From Stomoxys calcitrans (taxonomy: Eukaryota > Arthropoda > Insecta > Diptera > Muscidae), in the NCBI RefSeq assembly GCF_963082655.1, contig NC_081553.1, positions 42,637,812-42,701,811 of the forward strand: a DNA stretch of 64,000 bases, read 5' to 3'. The position numbers were made by a program, and so were the translations under genes. The notes beneath the pieces are model-generated. The model made no database searches. It was given only the letters and a program-made list of their open reading frames with translations, and was not told the origin of the DNA. Each line of letters starts with the position of its first letter. Within the stretch, counting starts at the first letter, position 1. Shown in pieces: positions 1 to 12,063 of this stretch.

Positions 1-197
1 CTGGTGTAGTTTGTGCTCTACACCTTTGGTATCTCTTGCCGTGATGACTGCAACGATGGTATCAGCATATCCTACTAGAGAGGTGGCATCTGGCATTTCT
101 GTTCGCAGTATCCCATGATAACTGGCATTCCAGAGATCCGGTCCAAGTATGAGGCTTTCCTGCTGATGTAACCTTATATTTCCTCGTTCCATCCCGA
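1..197 (-). pseudogene. Non-LTR retrotransposon reverse transcriptase fragment (LOA/R1-like), runs off the left edge
   Basis: Read on the minus strand from about position 196, the translation contains LILGPDLWNASYHGILR followed by LVGYADTIVAVITARDTK. This is the segment around reverse transcriptase motif C in LOA/R1/Jockey-type non-LTR elements, where YADD carries the catalytic aspartates. Here the motif reads YADT, so one catalytic Asp is lost. The segment before GPDLWN is poorly conserved and there is no sensible 5' end, so this is a decayed fragment. It probably continues outside the window. Other pieces of what looks like the same lineage lie at 11464-12063, 12917-13035, 39350-39960, 52370-53110 and 53646-56090. 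The clade assignment is from remembered family sequences and is moderate. Confidence 0.7.
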
Positions 198-1534
198 AAG
201 TAATAGGTAAGTAGTATGACATGCAGGTAACTTCTCATCATTCTCATTAGATTGATGATTTAATGGGTTGAGGTTTGATTATGGAGTTATTTATGAATAA
301 GATGACATTTTAACGGGACAGCCGGATTTGTTGGATGCGTAAGGTAGTTTCCAAAGGATAAGAGGAAAGGATCAGAAAGATTCTTAAACCCATTATTACC
401 AAATTGTAAAACGTCCATACACATGCTTTCTATTTAGCTTACTTTTTTCCCCTAAAATTTTGTCCAAAAATATATTAAAGAAAATTTTTACACATTTCTA
501 AAAATTTGAATTGCACAAAAAATAAAATTTTATATAATTTCACAAATTAACTTCAAAACTAATTTTATTATATAAAAAATATATTATTATGTAATAAATT
601 TTATTCACATAGATTTTTTCTAGTGATTTGGGATTTAGGGAAGAAAAATATTAAATGATAAAATCTTTTCATTTTGAAATTATGAACAAATTTCCCATAC
701 CGTTGCTTCTTCAGTGCCTTCTCTCCCTCTCTAATGAGCTTTGTGGGAAATTGTGTGCTACCCTCATCTTTGACCACAAAAGAAAATGACCAGGGCGCTT
801 TTCGATAACTCATGGTCTAGGTTACATAATGCATTAGACCAGTGGTTAATGTGGGTTCAAATGATGTTACTTAACATTTATTACCATCGATGGTTCGCTC
901 GCATCGCAAGACATTTCTTGTCCAGACTATGACGACGGCGACACCCGGCTAGGGAGCAAACGTGGGCTACTCTCACACGGTTACTCTTTCTTTTTCTTCT
1001 AAAGGTGTCCAAGATGTATTGCATCAAGTGATGCTCTAAGTAGCAAAACCTCTGCCCATCGCCACGGCTTCAATGCTCTCAGCAGTACTCAATGAAATAT
1101 GGCAGTTTGGCTTATATGGCCACAACTGTAGCGGGAGTAACCATTAACTAGGAGGAATACTGCAACCGATTCAGCTTGCTTATCGATTGTTTATTTGCTG
1201 TTGCGGTGGCTGCCGCTGCAATTGTTGTCTGTTCCAGTGCTGTAGTGAGAATGGAACTGAAACTGTTGTTGGTGTCGGTGCTTGTGCTGCTGCTGCTGCT
1301 GTTGGTGGTTTATGAAGAATGGACAATGACTTGTTGAATTTGGTTGTTATTACTCCTAAGAGTCCAAGAAACTGTTAATCTTGTTGTTCGAGGTGTTATT
1401 ATTGGTAAGTTGGCCATTGTAACCTTTATGCATATGGGTGGAAGCGTACCATTTTCTCAACCTAATAAAGCATATCCATAGAGAAGAGAATCTGCAACGC
1501 AATAAAGATAGCAGATATATGATGGCGTTTACTC
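198..1534. other. AT-rich non-repetitive stretch, no supportable gene
   Basis: No convincing open frame is present. Positions 420-620 are extremely AT-rich. Around 1200-1310 there is a GCT/GTT-rich stretch with a short (TGC)n run near 1285-1301. On the minus strand it reads as a short Gln- or Ala-rich peptide in two frames, both soon stopped. CAG-rich sequence of this kind is common in fly noncoding DNA, so I do not call an exon. Confidence 0.5.
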
Positions 1535-1839
1535 TAAAAATTAAAAAGAGGGGGGCGGACCCTCCCCCTTACCCCAAAAGTACTACCCAAAAATAAAAGT
1601 GGACCGATCGAAACAATATGGGATTTGAATGAAAGGTATTCAAGAGTAGAGTAAGAATATCAAAAAAAAAAAAAAAAAAAAAAATGGGTCCAAGTACCTG
1701 TGGGGGCCGCTCAGCCCCAAAACCCCCTTAAAATAGGCGTATTTGACGATCATGACAATATGGGACTCAAATGAAAGGTATTCGGGAGTTGATTACAAAT
1801 ATGGTCAGGAAGTAGGTATAGGTAGAGTAAGAATATAAA

Positions 1840-3504
1840 AACAAGTAAAAGCGTGCTAAGTTCGGCCGGGCCGAATCTTATATACCCTCCACCATGGATC
1901 GCATATGTCGAGTTCTTTTCCCGGCATCTCTTCTTAGGCAAAAAAAGGATATAAGAAAAGATTTGCTCTGCTATTAGAGCGATATCAAGATATGGTCCGG
2001 TTTGGACCACAATTAAATTATATGTTGGAGACCTGTGTAAAATGTCAGCCAATTCGAATAAGAATTGCGCCCTTTGTGGGCTCAAGAAGTTAAATAGAGA
2101 GATCGATTTATATGGGAGCTATATCAGGCTATAAACCGATTCAGACCATAATAAACACGTATGTTAATGGTCATGAGAGAATCCGTCGTACAAAATTTCA
2201 GGCAAATCGGATAATAATTGCGACCTCTAGACGCTTAAGAAGTCAAGATCCCAGATCGGTTTATATGGCAGCTATATCAGGTTATGAACCGATTTGAACC
2301 ATATTTGGCACAGTTGTTGGATATCATAACAAAATACTACGTGCCAAAATTCATTCAAATTGGATAAGAATTGCGCCCTCTAGAGGCTCAAGAAGTCAAG
2401 ACCCAAGATCGGTTTATATGACAGCTATATCAGGTTATAGACCGATTTGAACCATACTTGGCACAGTTGTTGGATATTATAACAAAACACGTCATGCAAA
2501 ATTTCATTCCAATCGGATAAGAATTGCGCACTCTAGAGGCTCAAGAAGTCAAGACCCAAGATCGGTTTATATGGTAGCTATATCAGGTTATGGACCGATT
2601 TGAGCCATACTTGGCACTGTTGTTGGATATAATAAGAAAACACGTCGTGCAAAATTTCATTCCAATCGGATAAGAATTGCGCACTCTAGAGGCTCAAGAA
2701 CCCAAGACCCAAGATCGGTTTATATGGCAGCTATATCAGGTTATAGACCGATTTGAACCATACTTGGCACAGTTGTTGGATATTATAACAAAACACGTCA
2801 TGCAAAATTTCATTCCAATCGGATAAGAATTGCGCACTCTACAGGCTCAAGAAGTCAAGACCCAAGATCGGTTTATATGGCAGCTATATCAGGTTATAGA
2901 CCGATTTGAACCATACTTGGCACAGTTGTTGGATATCATAACAAAACACGTTGTGCAAAATTTCATTCTGATCGGATAAGAATTGCGCACGCTAGAGGCT
3001 CAAGAAGTCAAGACCCAAGATCGGTTTATATGGCAGCTATATCAGGTTATGGACCGATTTCAACCATACTTGGCACAGTTGTTGGATATCATAGCAAAAC
3101 ACGTCATGCAAAATTTCATTCCAATCGGATAAGAATTGCGCACTCTACAGGCTCAAGAAGTCAAGACCCTAGATCGGTTTATATGGCAGCTATATCAAAA
3201 CATGGACCGATATGGCCCATTTACAATACCAACCGACCTACACTAATAAGAAGTATTTGTGCAAAATTTCAAGCGACTAGCTTTACTCCTTCGGAAGTTA
3301 GCGTGCTTTCGACAGACAGACGGACGGACGGACGGACGGACGGACGGACGGACGGACAGACGGACGGACATGGCTAGATCGACATAAAATTTCACGACGA
3401 TCAATAATATATATACTTTATGGGGTCTCAGACGAATATTTCGAGTAGTTACAAACAGAATGACGAAATTAGTATACCCCCCATCTTATGGTGGAGGGTA
3501 TAAA
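1840..3504 (-). mobile_element. HINE-A (DINE-1/Helentron-like) element, complete, nested in HelG
   Basis: In minus orientation the element begins at about 3504 (TTATACCCTCCACCATAAG). It has the TCCG/TCTG microsatellite (seen on the plus strand as CGGA repeats, 3310-3370) and ends with the palindromic hairpin TTCGGCCCGGCCGAA and the tail ACTTGTT at about 1840. The centre is a tandem array: the motif GATCGGTTTATATG or a close variant recurs at 2254, 2407, 2560, 2713, 2866, 3019 and 3172, exactly 153 bp apart each time. The subterminal repeat CCCTCCACCAT lies near one end and its inverse near the other. This matches the known plan of DINE-1/HINE elements (subterminal inverted repeats, microsatellite, 3' hairpin). 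No coding capacity is evident: most monomers carry a TGA in the best frame. Confidence 0.85.
2100..3185. repeat. 153-bp central tandem repeat array of HINE-A
   Basis: About seven monomers are present, each containing GGTTTATATGGCAGCTATAT, GAACCATACTTGGCACAG, AAATTTCATTCCAATCGGAT and GGCTCAAGAAGTCAAGA or close variants. Spacing between equivalent positions is invariably 153 bp over six intervals. Monomers in the middle of the array resemble each other more than the outer ones, as expected from local homogenisation. Confidence 0.9.
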
Positions 3505-6377
3505 AATATAATTGGGTCCAAGTACCTGTGGGGGCCGCCCAGCCACAAAACCCCCTTAATATAGGTGTATTTGATGATCATGACAATATGGGACTCAAAT
3601 GAAAGGTATTTGGGAGTAGATTACGAATATGGTCAGGAAGTAGGAATAGGCTTTACAATTTATTGATAACGGAAGGGGGTGAACCCTCCCCCGTTATCCC
3701 AAAAACATTATCCAAAATAAAAAGTGGACCATTAGGGACAATATGGATATCAAATGAAAATAATGCGGTAGTAGATAATGGATCTGGATTTACAAACTCA
3801 TGTGGAAGTGTGGTGGGTCACTCCATCGCACAAAAACGCCCAAAATGGGCACATTAGCTAATCACGAATATATGGAACTCGGTTTGTTTGTTCTGTATAG
3901 ACTGAAAAACGGCAGAACCGATTTTCTCGAAATTTTCGGATATTGTGTAGGTTGGTCTGGAAGGAAACATAGGCTATATAATTTTTTGATATCGGAAGGG
4001 GGGGGGGGGTGGGGCCGGACCCTCCCCCTTACATCAAAAGTACTACCCAAAAATAAAAGTAGACCGATCGGGACAAAATGGGACTCAACAGGACAGGTAT
4101 TCAGGAGTAGAGTACGAATTTTATATTAAAAATTGGTTCCAAGTAACTGGGGGGCCGCCCCAACCCCCAAATCCCCTAAAATAGGTGTTTTGGTCGATAA
4201 CGACAATATGGGACTCAATTGAAAGGTATTGGTGAGTGATCAGGAAGGAGAAATAGGTTTTATAATTTGTTGATTACGAAAGGGGGCGGACCCTCCCCTT
4301 TATGCCGAAAACACCACCCAAAATCAAAAGTGGATCGATCGGGACAATATGGGTATCAAATGAAAGGTATTGAAAAATATAATACGAATATGGTATTAAA
4401 ATTTGGGTCTATTGGGACTCAAATGACAGGTATTCAGAAGCAGAGTACGAATTTTATATTAAAAATTGGGTCCAAGTAACTGGGGGGCCGCCCACAACCC
4501 CAAACCCCCCTAAAATAGGTGTTTTGGACGATCACGACAATATGGGACTTAAATGAAAGGTACTCGTGAGTAGATTGCGAATATGGTCAGGAAGGAGAAT
4601 AAGGTTTTATAATTTGTCGGTATTGGAAGGGGGAAGGACCCTTCCCCTTATGCCAAAAAACACAACCCAAAATCAATGGTGAACCGATCGGGACAATATG
4701 GGTATAAAATGAAAGATATTGGAAAATAAAACACGAATATGGTATTAAAATTTGGGCCTAAGTACCCATCGTGCTGCTCCAACCCCAAAACTCCCCCAAT
4801 CAGACATATTGGGCTCAAATGAAAGGTATTATGGAGTAGATTTCGAATCTGGCATACAAAACCAGTTCGAAGTATAGGAGGTCACCCTGCCTCCCAAAAA
4901 TGCCTTAAATGGGCATATGACCCATCATGACTTTATGGGACTCGGTTTTTTTTTTTGTTCCGTAGAATCAAACACGGCTGAACCGATTTTCTTAAAATTT
5001 TCACAGATTGTGTAAGTTTGTCTGGAAGGAAACATAGGCTATATAATTTTTAGATATTGGATGGAGGCGGTCCCTCCCCCTTACCCCAAAAACGCCACCC
5101 AAAACTAAAAGTGGACCGATGGGCACAATATGGTTATCAAATCAAAGGTATTGGAGACTAGAAAATGAATATCGTATTCAATTTTTGGTCCGAGAACCCA
5201 GAGGGCAGCTCCAACCCCAAAACTCCTCTAAACAGTTATTTTCGATGTCCCTATCAATATGGAACTCAAATGAAAAGTATTCGGCATTAGATTACAAATA
5301 TGATATAAAAAAATTGGTCCAAGTAATGGGAGGTCGCCCCACCCACAAATACCCCAAAATGGACATATTAGCCGACCATGGCTATATGAGACTCAATTGA
5401 AAGGCATTTGGGAGTAGATTACGAATATGACATTAAAATTTGCTTTCAAGTCTAGGTGGCACTTTTCCTTCCAAAAATAAGTCAAATGGGTTGAATAGGT
5501 TGAGGTTGATCCATTATGACAATATGGGACTCAAATGAAAGGTATTTGAGAGTAGAACACGAATTTGAAATCCAATTTTGGAGCTAAAAGTTTGGCGGTA
5601 CCCCCTAAAGCACGGAACTTCATTTCCAATTATAGCAATATGGAGCTCAAATCAAAGGTATTTGGGAGTAAAGAACGAATTTGATATCTATTTTCTGGGC
5701 ATACTGCCGTTGGCCATCCTGGTGGCCTAAAACACCCTCCAAACGTTTCATATATACCGACCAAGACAATATGGGACTCAAATTAAAGGGATTTGGGATT
5801 ATAGTACCAATTTGATATCCATATGTGATTCGAAACGTTTGAGGTGACATCCCTTCCTTAAAAAGCTCTTTTCATTGCCGTAATTTTCAAAACGCCATAT
5901 CTCGGAGATTGGTAATGCGATTCGTTCGAAATTTTGTTTGCACTCTCACAGTCTAACCAAAACATGGGTTCTATTGAGGGGTCCGGTGCCTCGGGGGCCG
6001 TCCAAACCCCGTCAAATGGGTATATAGATCAATTACGACAATATAGAGCTCAAACGAAATGTGTTTGAGAGAAATAAACGAATTTGGTATCCAATTGAAG
6101 AGCCATGTGCCTGCCCCACCTCAAAAAACACCTCCCTATTATATAAAAGCTATTTGATGTTTAAATTGATCGATTTTCGGGATATTGATAGTCATTTTCG
6201 ATCATGCCATTATGGGGCTCGTATAACAAGTTTTTGAAAGTAGAGCACGAATCTTATATCTATTTTTTAGGGCCAAGTGTCTGGGTGGCCACTCCACCCC
6301 TGAAATTTCCCCTAAACCCGAAATATTTACCAATAGGGTAATATGGGACTCAAAAGAAAGGCATTTGGGAGGAGAGT

Positions 6378-6660
6378 AAAAATTTGCCCAGGAACCGAGC
6401 AGGGGAAAATTTCTCACACATCAATGAGTTCTTTCCGATTCAGGTTGTGTACCTTTTTTTTAGGCGAGTCCGAACAGCGTGCCGCAGTGCGACACTTCTT
6501 TGGGGAGAATTTTTAACATGACCATGCATGGTATAGTACCTCGCAAATGTCGCCAGCATTAAGAGGGGATAACCAACGATTTAGATTTTTTCTGAAGTTC
6601 TCGCTAGGATTCGAATGCAGGCGTTAAGCGTCGTAGGCGATCATAGGCTACAGTAGCACG
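6378..6660 (-). mobile_element. tRNA-derived SINE segment carried inside HelG
   Basis: On the minus strand the segment has a B-box-like GCATTCGAATCC (6606-6617). It is followed by sequence shared with free SINE copies at 30004-30273, 44271-44562 and 44829-45112: the GCCAGCATTAAGAGGGG block, GTGCCGCAGTGCGACA and CTCAATGATAAGGGACCT. The A-box half of the tRNA head is altered. It lies at the same place in four HelG copies, so it was probably captured once and then copied with the Helitron-like element. Confidence 0.7.
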
Positions 6661-6763
6661 AACTCGATATCCACATACAGGGCGAAGTGTCCCCACCCTA
6701 AAAAGATATTAGGGAGTTAAAGAAGGCGCAGCGGAGCGGGCCCGGTTCGGCTAGAATAATAAA

Positions 6764-8590
6764 AACAAGTAAAAAGGCGTTAAGCTCGGCCGGGCCGAAC
6801 TTTGGATACCCACCACCGGGTATATATGTAAACCATCTTTCATCAAAATTCGGTGAAAATGTCATACCTTATGTCCCATATCAGTTATATCAAAATTAGT
6901 TCCGATTTGGACCATATACTAATAAGTACACTAGCTATATCTAAAAATAAACCGATCTGAACTATATACGACACGGATGTCAAAAAGCCTAACATAAGTT
7001 ACTGTGTCAAATTTCAGTGAAATCGGATTATAAATGCGCCTTTAATGGGGCCAAGACCTTAAATCGAGATATCGGTCTACATGGCAGCTATATCCAAATC
7101 TGGACCGATTTGGGCCAAGTTGCATAAAAATGTCGAAGAGCCTAACACAAAGCAATGTCCCAAATTTCGGCGAAATCGGATAATAAATGCTTCTTTTATG
7201 GTCCCAAAATCTTAAATCGAGAGATCGGTCTATATGGCGGCTACATTCAAATCTGGACCGATCTGTGCGATATTGCAGAAGTATGTCAAGGAGCTTAACT
7301 TAACTCGCTGTCCCAAATTTCAGCGACATCGGACAACAAATGAGCATTTTATGGGTCCAAAACCATAAATCAAGAAATCGTTCTATATGGCAGCTATATC
7401 CAAATCTGAACCGATCTGGACCAAATTGAAGAAAGATGTCGAAAGGCCTAACCCAACTCACTGTCCCGAATTTCATCAAAATCGGATAATAAATGTGGCT
7501 TTTGTGGGTCTAAGACCCTAAACCGGGGGATCGGTCTAATGGCAGCTATATCCAAATCTGAACCGATCTGGGTCAAATTAATGAAGGAAGTCGAAAGGCC
7601 TTACACAACTCAGTGTCCCTAATTTCAGCAAAATCGGATAATAAATGTGGCTTTTATGGGCCTTAGACGCTAAATCGGAAGATCGGTCTATATGGCAGCT
7701 ATATCCAAATCTAAACCGATCTGAGCCAAATTGACGCAGGATGTCAAAGGGCCTAACACAACTCACTGCCCCAAATTTTAGCAAAATCGGATAATAAATG
7801 TGGCTTTTATTGGCCTAAGACCCTAAATCGGAGGATCGGTCTATATGGCAGCTATATCCAAATCTGGACCGATCTGAGCTAAACTGACGGAGGATTTTGA
7901 AGGGCCTACAAAACTCACTGTCCCAAATTTCAGCGAAATCGGATAGTAAATGTAGCTTTTATGGGCCTTAGACCCTTAATCGGAGGATCGGTCTATATGG
8001 CAGCTATATCCAAATATGAACCAATCTGCGCCAAATTGACGAAGTATGTCGAAGGGCCTAACACAACTCACTGTCCCAAATTTCAGCAAAATTGGATAAT
8101 AAATGTGGCTTTTATGGGCCTAAGACCCTAAATCGGAAGATCGGTGTATATGGCAGCTATATCCAAATCTGAACCGATCTGGGCAAAACTGACGAAGGAT
8201 GTCGAAAGGCCTAACACAACTCATTGTCCAAAATTTCAGCAAAATCGGATAATAAATGTGGCTTTTATTGGCCTAAGACCCTAAATCGGCGGATCGGTCT
8301 ATATGGGGGCTATATCAAGATAAAGTCCTATATGTCCCATCTTCGAACTTAACCTGCTTATGGACAAAAAAAGAATCTGTGCAAAATTTCAGCTCAATAT
8401 CTCTATTTTTGAGGACTGTAGCGTGATTTCAACAGACAGACGGACAGACGAACGGACATGTCTAGATCGTCTTAGATTTTTACGCTGATCAATAATATAT
8501 ATACTTTATAGGGTCGGAAATGGATATTTCGATGTGTTGCAAACGGAATGACAAAATGAATATACCCCCATCCTTCGGTGGTGGGTATAA
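6764..8590 (-). mobile_element. HINE-B element, complete
   Basis: The 3' end is at the left: the inverse of ACTTGTT followed by the GC-rich hairpin GCTCGGCCGGGCCGAACT (6781 onward), one base off a perfect palindrome, then GATACCCACCACC. The 5' end at the right reads, on minus, TTATACCCACCACCGAAGG (to about 8590). Nine central monomers are phased by ATCGGTCTATATGGC-type motifs at 7071, 7224, 7377, 7530, 7682, 7835, 7987, 8140 and 8293; spacing is 153 bp except for two 152-bp steps. The 5' block contains CCGACCCTATAAAGTATAT and TTCTTGATCAGCG-like sequence. I recall the same arrangement from Drosophila INE-1/DINE-1. It is inserted 10 bp beyond the CTAG end of the HelG copy. Confidence 0.85.
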
Positions 8591-9989
8591 AAATATAATA
8601 AAATTAAAATAATATAAAATACAAAAGGACCTTCTCTCCATACACTTATGGAATGCCCCATATTCGCATACATCGTCACTGCATTGCCCTGTGGTCGATT
8701 TTACGGTTTTATTTTTGCCAGCCATTGTAAAACGTCAACTCTTCTAGCCATATTTGCCCTTGTTTTGCCTTTGTATCGAAATCTGGTCATTGCGAACATT
8801 TTGCCTACAACAACAAAAATAACAGACCGAGTTCCAAACCAAATGTAATGACTTCCGTATGACCATTATTGGCAAAAAAAAAATATGTTCTGTTCGTCGG
8901 GGTCTGCTCCAATAACTGTAGGTGAATTTGTATGTGTGTGTGTGTATGTGTGCGTTATGTTCGAGGAGTTGCAATGGTGAGGTGCAAATATTTCTTTTTC
9001 AAATTGAAAAAATTATTAAAGTTTAGTGGCCGCAACATATCTGGGAGGCTTCGACAACCTTGTTCATCTATGTTTGTACATGCACACCATAACGTGGTTG
9101 ATGTGAAAGCCGTTAATATTTTTACAATTTCAAATTATTTTCGTACGAATCCTTACGTTTTTCTCTGATGGTGTTTTAACACCGTCATAAAAAAAATTTA
9201 ACCATGTACTCGTTTCATATTTCGATACATGAGCATGTATAAACCATTTTACAACTTCCCCGTACAAAAATAGTCCCCGAGGATGAATGTTCCAAGTGCG
9301 TGGTTCGTAATTAGAAGAACGGCATTCTTTGGCTAGGAGACTGGAGGATATGTTTAAAAGTTGTTTTTCTTTTGTCATTGTAAGGAATTTTTATGCTATT
9401 CTAGACAGAAATTATTTACCCAATTATAAAGAAATGATGATGTAAAAAAACTTTTTTAAGGGTCAAATAGGCATGGTGAGGTTATGTGTCTCATGTTGTG
9501 ATACAATTCCCAAAATGTAGAATGTAGAGATAAAGAGGGTTAAAATATGCTATCCATGCCAATAAAACAACTGTGACTAGCTGTTAAAGGATGCACGAGA
9601 AGCTGAAGAGGGGATAATAGAACTTGCAAAATCTGTGAACACCGAAAATTCACCCATCGGTTGTCCAGTTCGATGGAAGAATGGAAAGGAAAAATGTAAA
9701 GCCGAAACCTGGCAAGAGGTTAATTCTTTGGACAAAACGACAGCGGCCAACCAAAATTGGCATGCATGTAATATGCCAGGATATAATCGTACAAATTGTC
9801 AAAATTGGGTTGGTCCTAAAAGGCAGTAAAATCCTGAAGGACATGTCTATTTTATTAATACATAAATGCGCATAGTCGGAAGTGAGATTCCAATGGCCCA
9901 CATTCATATGTTTAGTAGCCCTGGTGACAAGCTTATCTCGATACTGAATCTCGTACCAGCATAGCCGGTGCCAATTTAAAAAAAAAAAA
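8591..9989. other. Non-repetitive AT-rich stretch, no gene supported
   Basis: Short open frames occur on both strands but none has recognisable domains or codon bias. A (TG)n run lies at about 8930-8955. The right edge is an A-rich tract in which the next HINE-A sits. Confidence 0.5.
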
Positions 9990-11463
9990 AACAAGTAAAA
10001 GCGTGCTAAGTTCGGCCGGGCCGAATCTTATATACCCTCCACCATGGATCGCATTTGTCGAGTTGTTTTCCCGGCATCTCTTCTTAGGCTAAAAAGGATA
10101 TAAGAAAAGAGTTGCTCTGCTATTAAAACGATATCAAGATATGGTCCGGTTCGGACAACAATTAAATTATATGTTGGACACCTGTGTAAAATTTCAGCCA
10201 ATTCGTATAAGAATTGCGCCCATTGGGGCTCACGAAGTAAAATAGAGAGAACGATTTATATGGGATCTGTATCGGGCTATAGACCGATTCAGAACATAAT
10301 AAACACATTTGTACAAACGTCGTACAAAATTTCGGGCATATCGGATAATAATTGCGACCTCTAGGGGTCCAGAAGTCAAGATCCCAGATCGGTTTATATG
10401 GCAGCTATATCAGGTTAAAAACCGATTTGAACCTTATTTGACACAGTTGTTGAAAGTAAAAATAAAATACGTCATGCAAAATTTCAGCCAAATCGGATAG
10501 AAATTGCGCCCTCTAGAAGCTCAAGAAGTCAAATCCCCAGATCTGTTTATATGACAGCTATATCAGGTTATAAACCGATTTGAACCATACTTAGCACAGT
10601 TGTTGGATATCATGACGAAATACTTCGTGCAAAAACTCATTCAAATCGGATAAGAATTGTGCCCTCTAGAGGGTCAAGAAGTCAAGACCGAAGATCGGTT
10701 TATATGGCAGCTATATCAAAACATGGACCGATTTGAACCATACTTGGCACAGTTGTTGGATATAATAACAAAACACGTCGTGCAAAATTTTATTTCAATC
10801 GGATAAGAATTGCGACTTCTAGAGGCTCAAGAAGTCAAGACCCAAGATCGGTTTATATGGCAGCTATATCACGTTATGAACCGATTTGAACCATACTTGG
10901 CACAGTTGTTGGATATCATAACAAAATACGTCGTGCAAAATTTCATTCCAATCGGATAAGAATTGCGCACACTAGAGGCTCAAGAAGTTAAGACCCAAGA
11001 TCGGTTTATATGGCAGCTATATCATCAGGTTATGGACCGTTTTCAACCATACTTGGCACAGTTATTGGATATCATAAGAAAACACGTCGTGCAAAATTTC
11101 ATTCCAATCGGATAAGAATTGCGCACTCTAGAGGCTCAAGAAGTCAAGACCCTAGATCGGTTTATATGACAGCTATATCAAAACGTGGACCGATATGGCC
11201 CATTTACAATACCAACCGACCTACACTAATAAGAAGTATTTGTGCAAAATTTCAAGCGGCTAGCTTAACTCCTTCGGAAGTTAGCGTGCTTTCGACAGAC
11301 AGACGGACGGACGGACAGACGGACGGATATGGTTAGATCGACATAAAATTTCGCGACGATCAAGAATATATATACTTTATGGGGTCTCAGACGAATATTT
11401 CGAGTAGTTACAAACAGAATGACGAAATTAGTATACCCCCCATCTTATGGTGAAGGGTATAAA
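9990..11463 (-). mobile_element. HINE-A element, complete
   Basis: The left (3') end is the inverse of ACTTGTT plus TTCGGCCGGGCCGAA in an A-rich tract; the right (5') end reads GGTGAAGGGTATAAAA. The TCCG/TCTG microsatellite is at about 11295-11335 and is shorter than in the copy at 1840-3504. GATCGGTTTATATG-type motifs lie at 10387, 10540, 10693, 10846 and 10999 (153 bp each), then at 11155 (156 bp) because of a 3-bp ATC duplication near 11022. Just outside the 5' end is an RT fragment of a non-LTR element, so this HINE inserted into, or next to, retrotransposon sequence. Confidence 0.85.
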
Positions 11464-12063
11464 AATACTTAGGTGTGATCTTGGACAGGAAACTGAATTG
11501 GAAGTGTCACATTCAGGAGCGTACTGAGAAGGCTCTCAGATATTGGACACTATGTAGACAGCTCGAAATGGGGTCTGAATCGGAGGATAGTCCACTGGCT
11601 CTACAGGAGCGTGATTAGACCAATACTTAACTACGCCTCAGTAGTTTGGTGGACAGCGATGGAGAAAAAGTGCAACATAAGGACCATACCACAGGTTCAG
11701 AGAACATATTGTCTTGGCATAGGCAGAGCGATGAAGACCACGACCACTAGGCCACTGGAGACTATTCTACATATCCGATCCATAGACATACATTTTAAGT
11801 GTGAGGCAGCCATTGCGGTTATGAGACTTATGACGATGAGAGATCGGATAGAGGATAGCAGCAGGTCATATCATCGCGTTATAATCAAGGCCGCGATAGG
11901 AAATCCGGATGGATAAGAAAAGATTTCCGATCAGATACATGAGATGACACTTGACACAGGTCAAGTGCGAGTCTCTGCTGCCAGCGGCTCGGTCTTAGAA
12001 TGGCGGAACCCTAATATTGCCATCTGGAAGATCATGTTACACGAATGGATCAAAACTAGAGGA
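11464..12063 (+). pseudogene. Non-LTR (LOA/R1-like) ORF2 fragment: end of RT through start of RNase H
   Basis: The plus strand translates as YLGVILDRKLNWKCHIQER, then after a frameshift as HWLYRSVIRPILNYASVVWW, then CNIRTIPQVQRTYCLG. This is the thumb/post-RT region of LOA- or R1-type elements. A later segment gives CYTNGSKLEDRV, which matches the start of an RNase H domain, where TDGSK carries the first catalytic Asp; here it is Asn. A frameshift lies near 11565 and a stop follows GNPDG at about 11915, so the copy is dead. It is bounded by a HINE-A 5' end on the left and by HINE-B monomers on the right. Confidence 0.8.

Larger units (their letters stand above)
1535..6754 (+). mobile_element. 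HelG Helitron-like element, 5'-truncated, interrupted by HINE-A
   Basis: The body is a run of diverged units carrying the signature GGGACTCAAATGAAAGGTAT and blocks like GGCGGACCCTCCCCCTTA. The 3' end has an antisense SINE-derived segment (6378-6660), then AAGAAGGCGCAGCGG, a GC-rich CGGGCCCG palindrome and a terminal CTAG at 6751-6754. The TCTTATATATA start seen in complete copies is missing. HINE-A at 1840-3504 splits the element: matching HelG sequence (GGGTCCAAGTACCTG) occurs at 1685 and 3513. A 23-A run sits at 1662-1684. No protein of Helitron type (Rep/helicase) is visible, so this is non-autonomous. The base after CTAG is A, unlike the T seen in the four near-complete copies. Confidence 0.75.

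Noticed and set aside
3300..3375. CGGA repeat as an independent microsatellite locus
   Set aside because: The same run occurs at the same place in nearly every HINE-A and HINE-B copy, so it is an internal part of the element.
2112..3377. Open frames of 50-115 codons in HINE-A/B/C arrays with a recurring 51-residue pattern (NRI...SVYMAAIS) shared between subfamilies
   Set aside because: The monomer is 153 bp, so any stop-free frame repeats. HINE-A monomers and many HINE-B monomers have an in-frame TGA after EPI or PI, opposite-strand frames are equally open, and some copies have 1-2 bp indels. This is best read as noncoding homology.
9635..9875. Overlapping frames with Lys/Trp-rich peptides that could look like a small gene
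   Set aside because: Three frames are open over the same bases, without start context, splice signals or recognisable domain.
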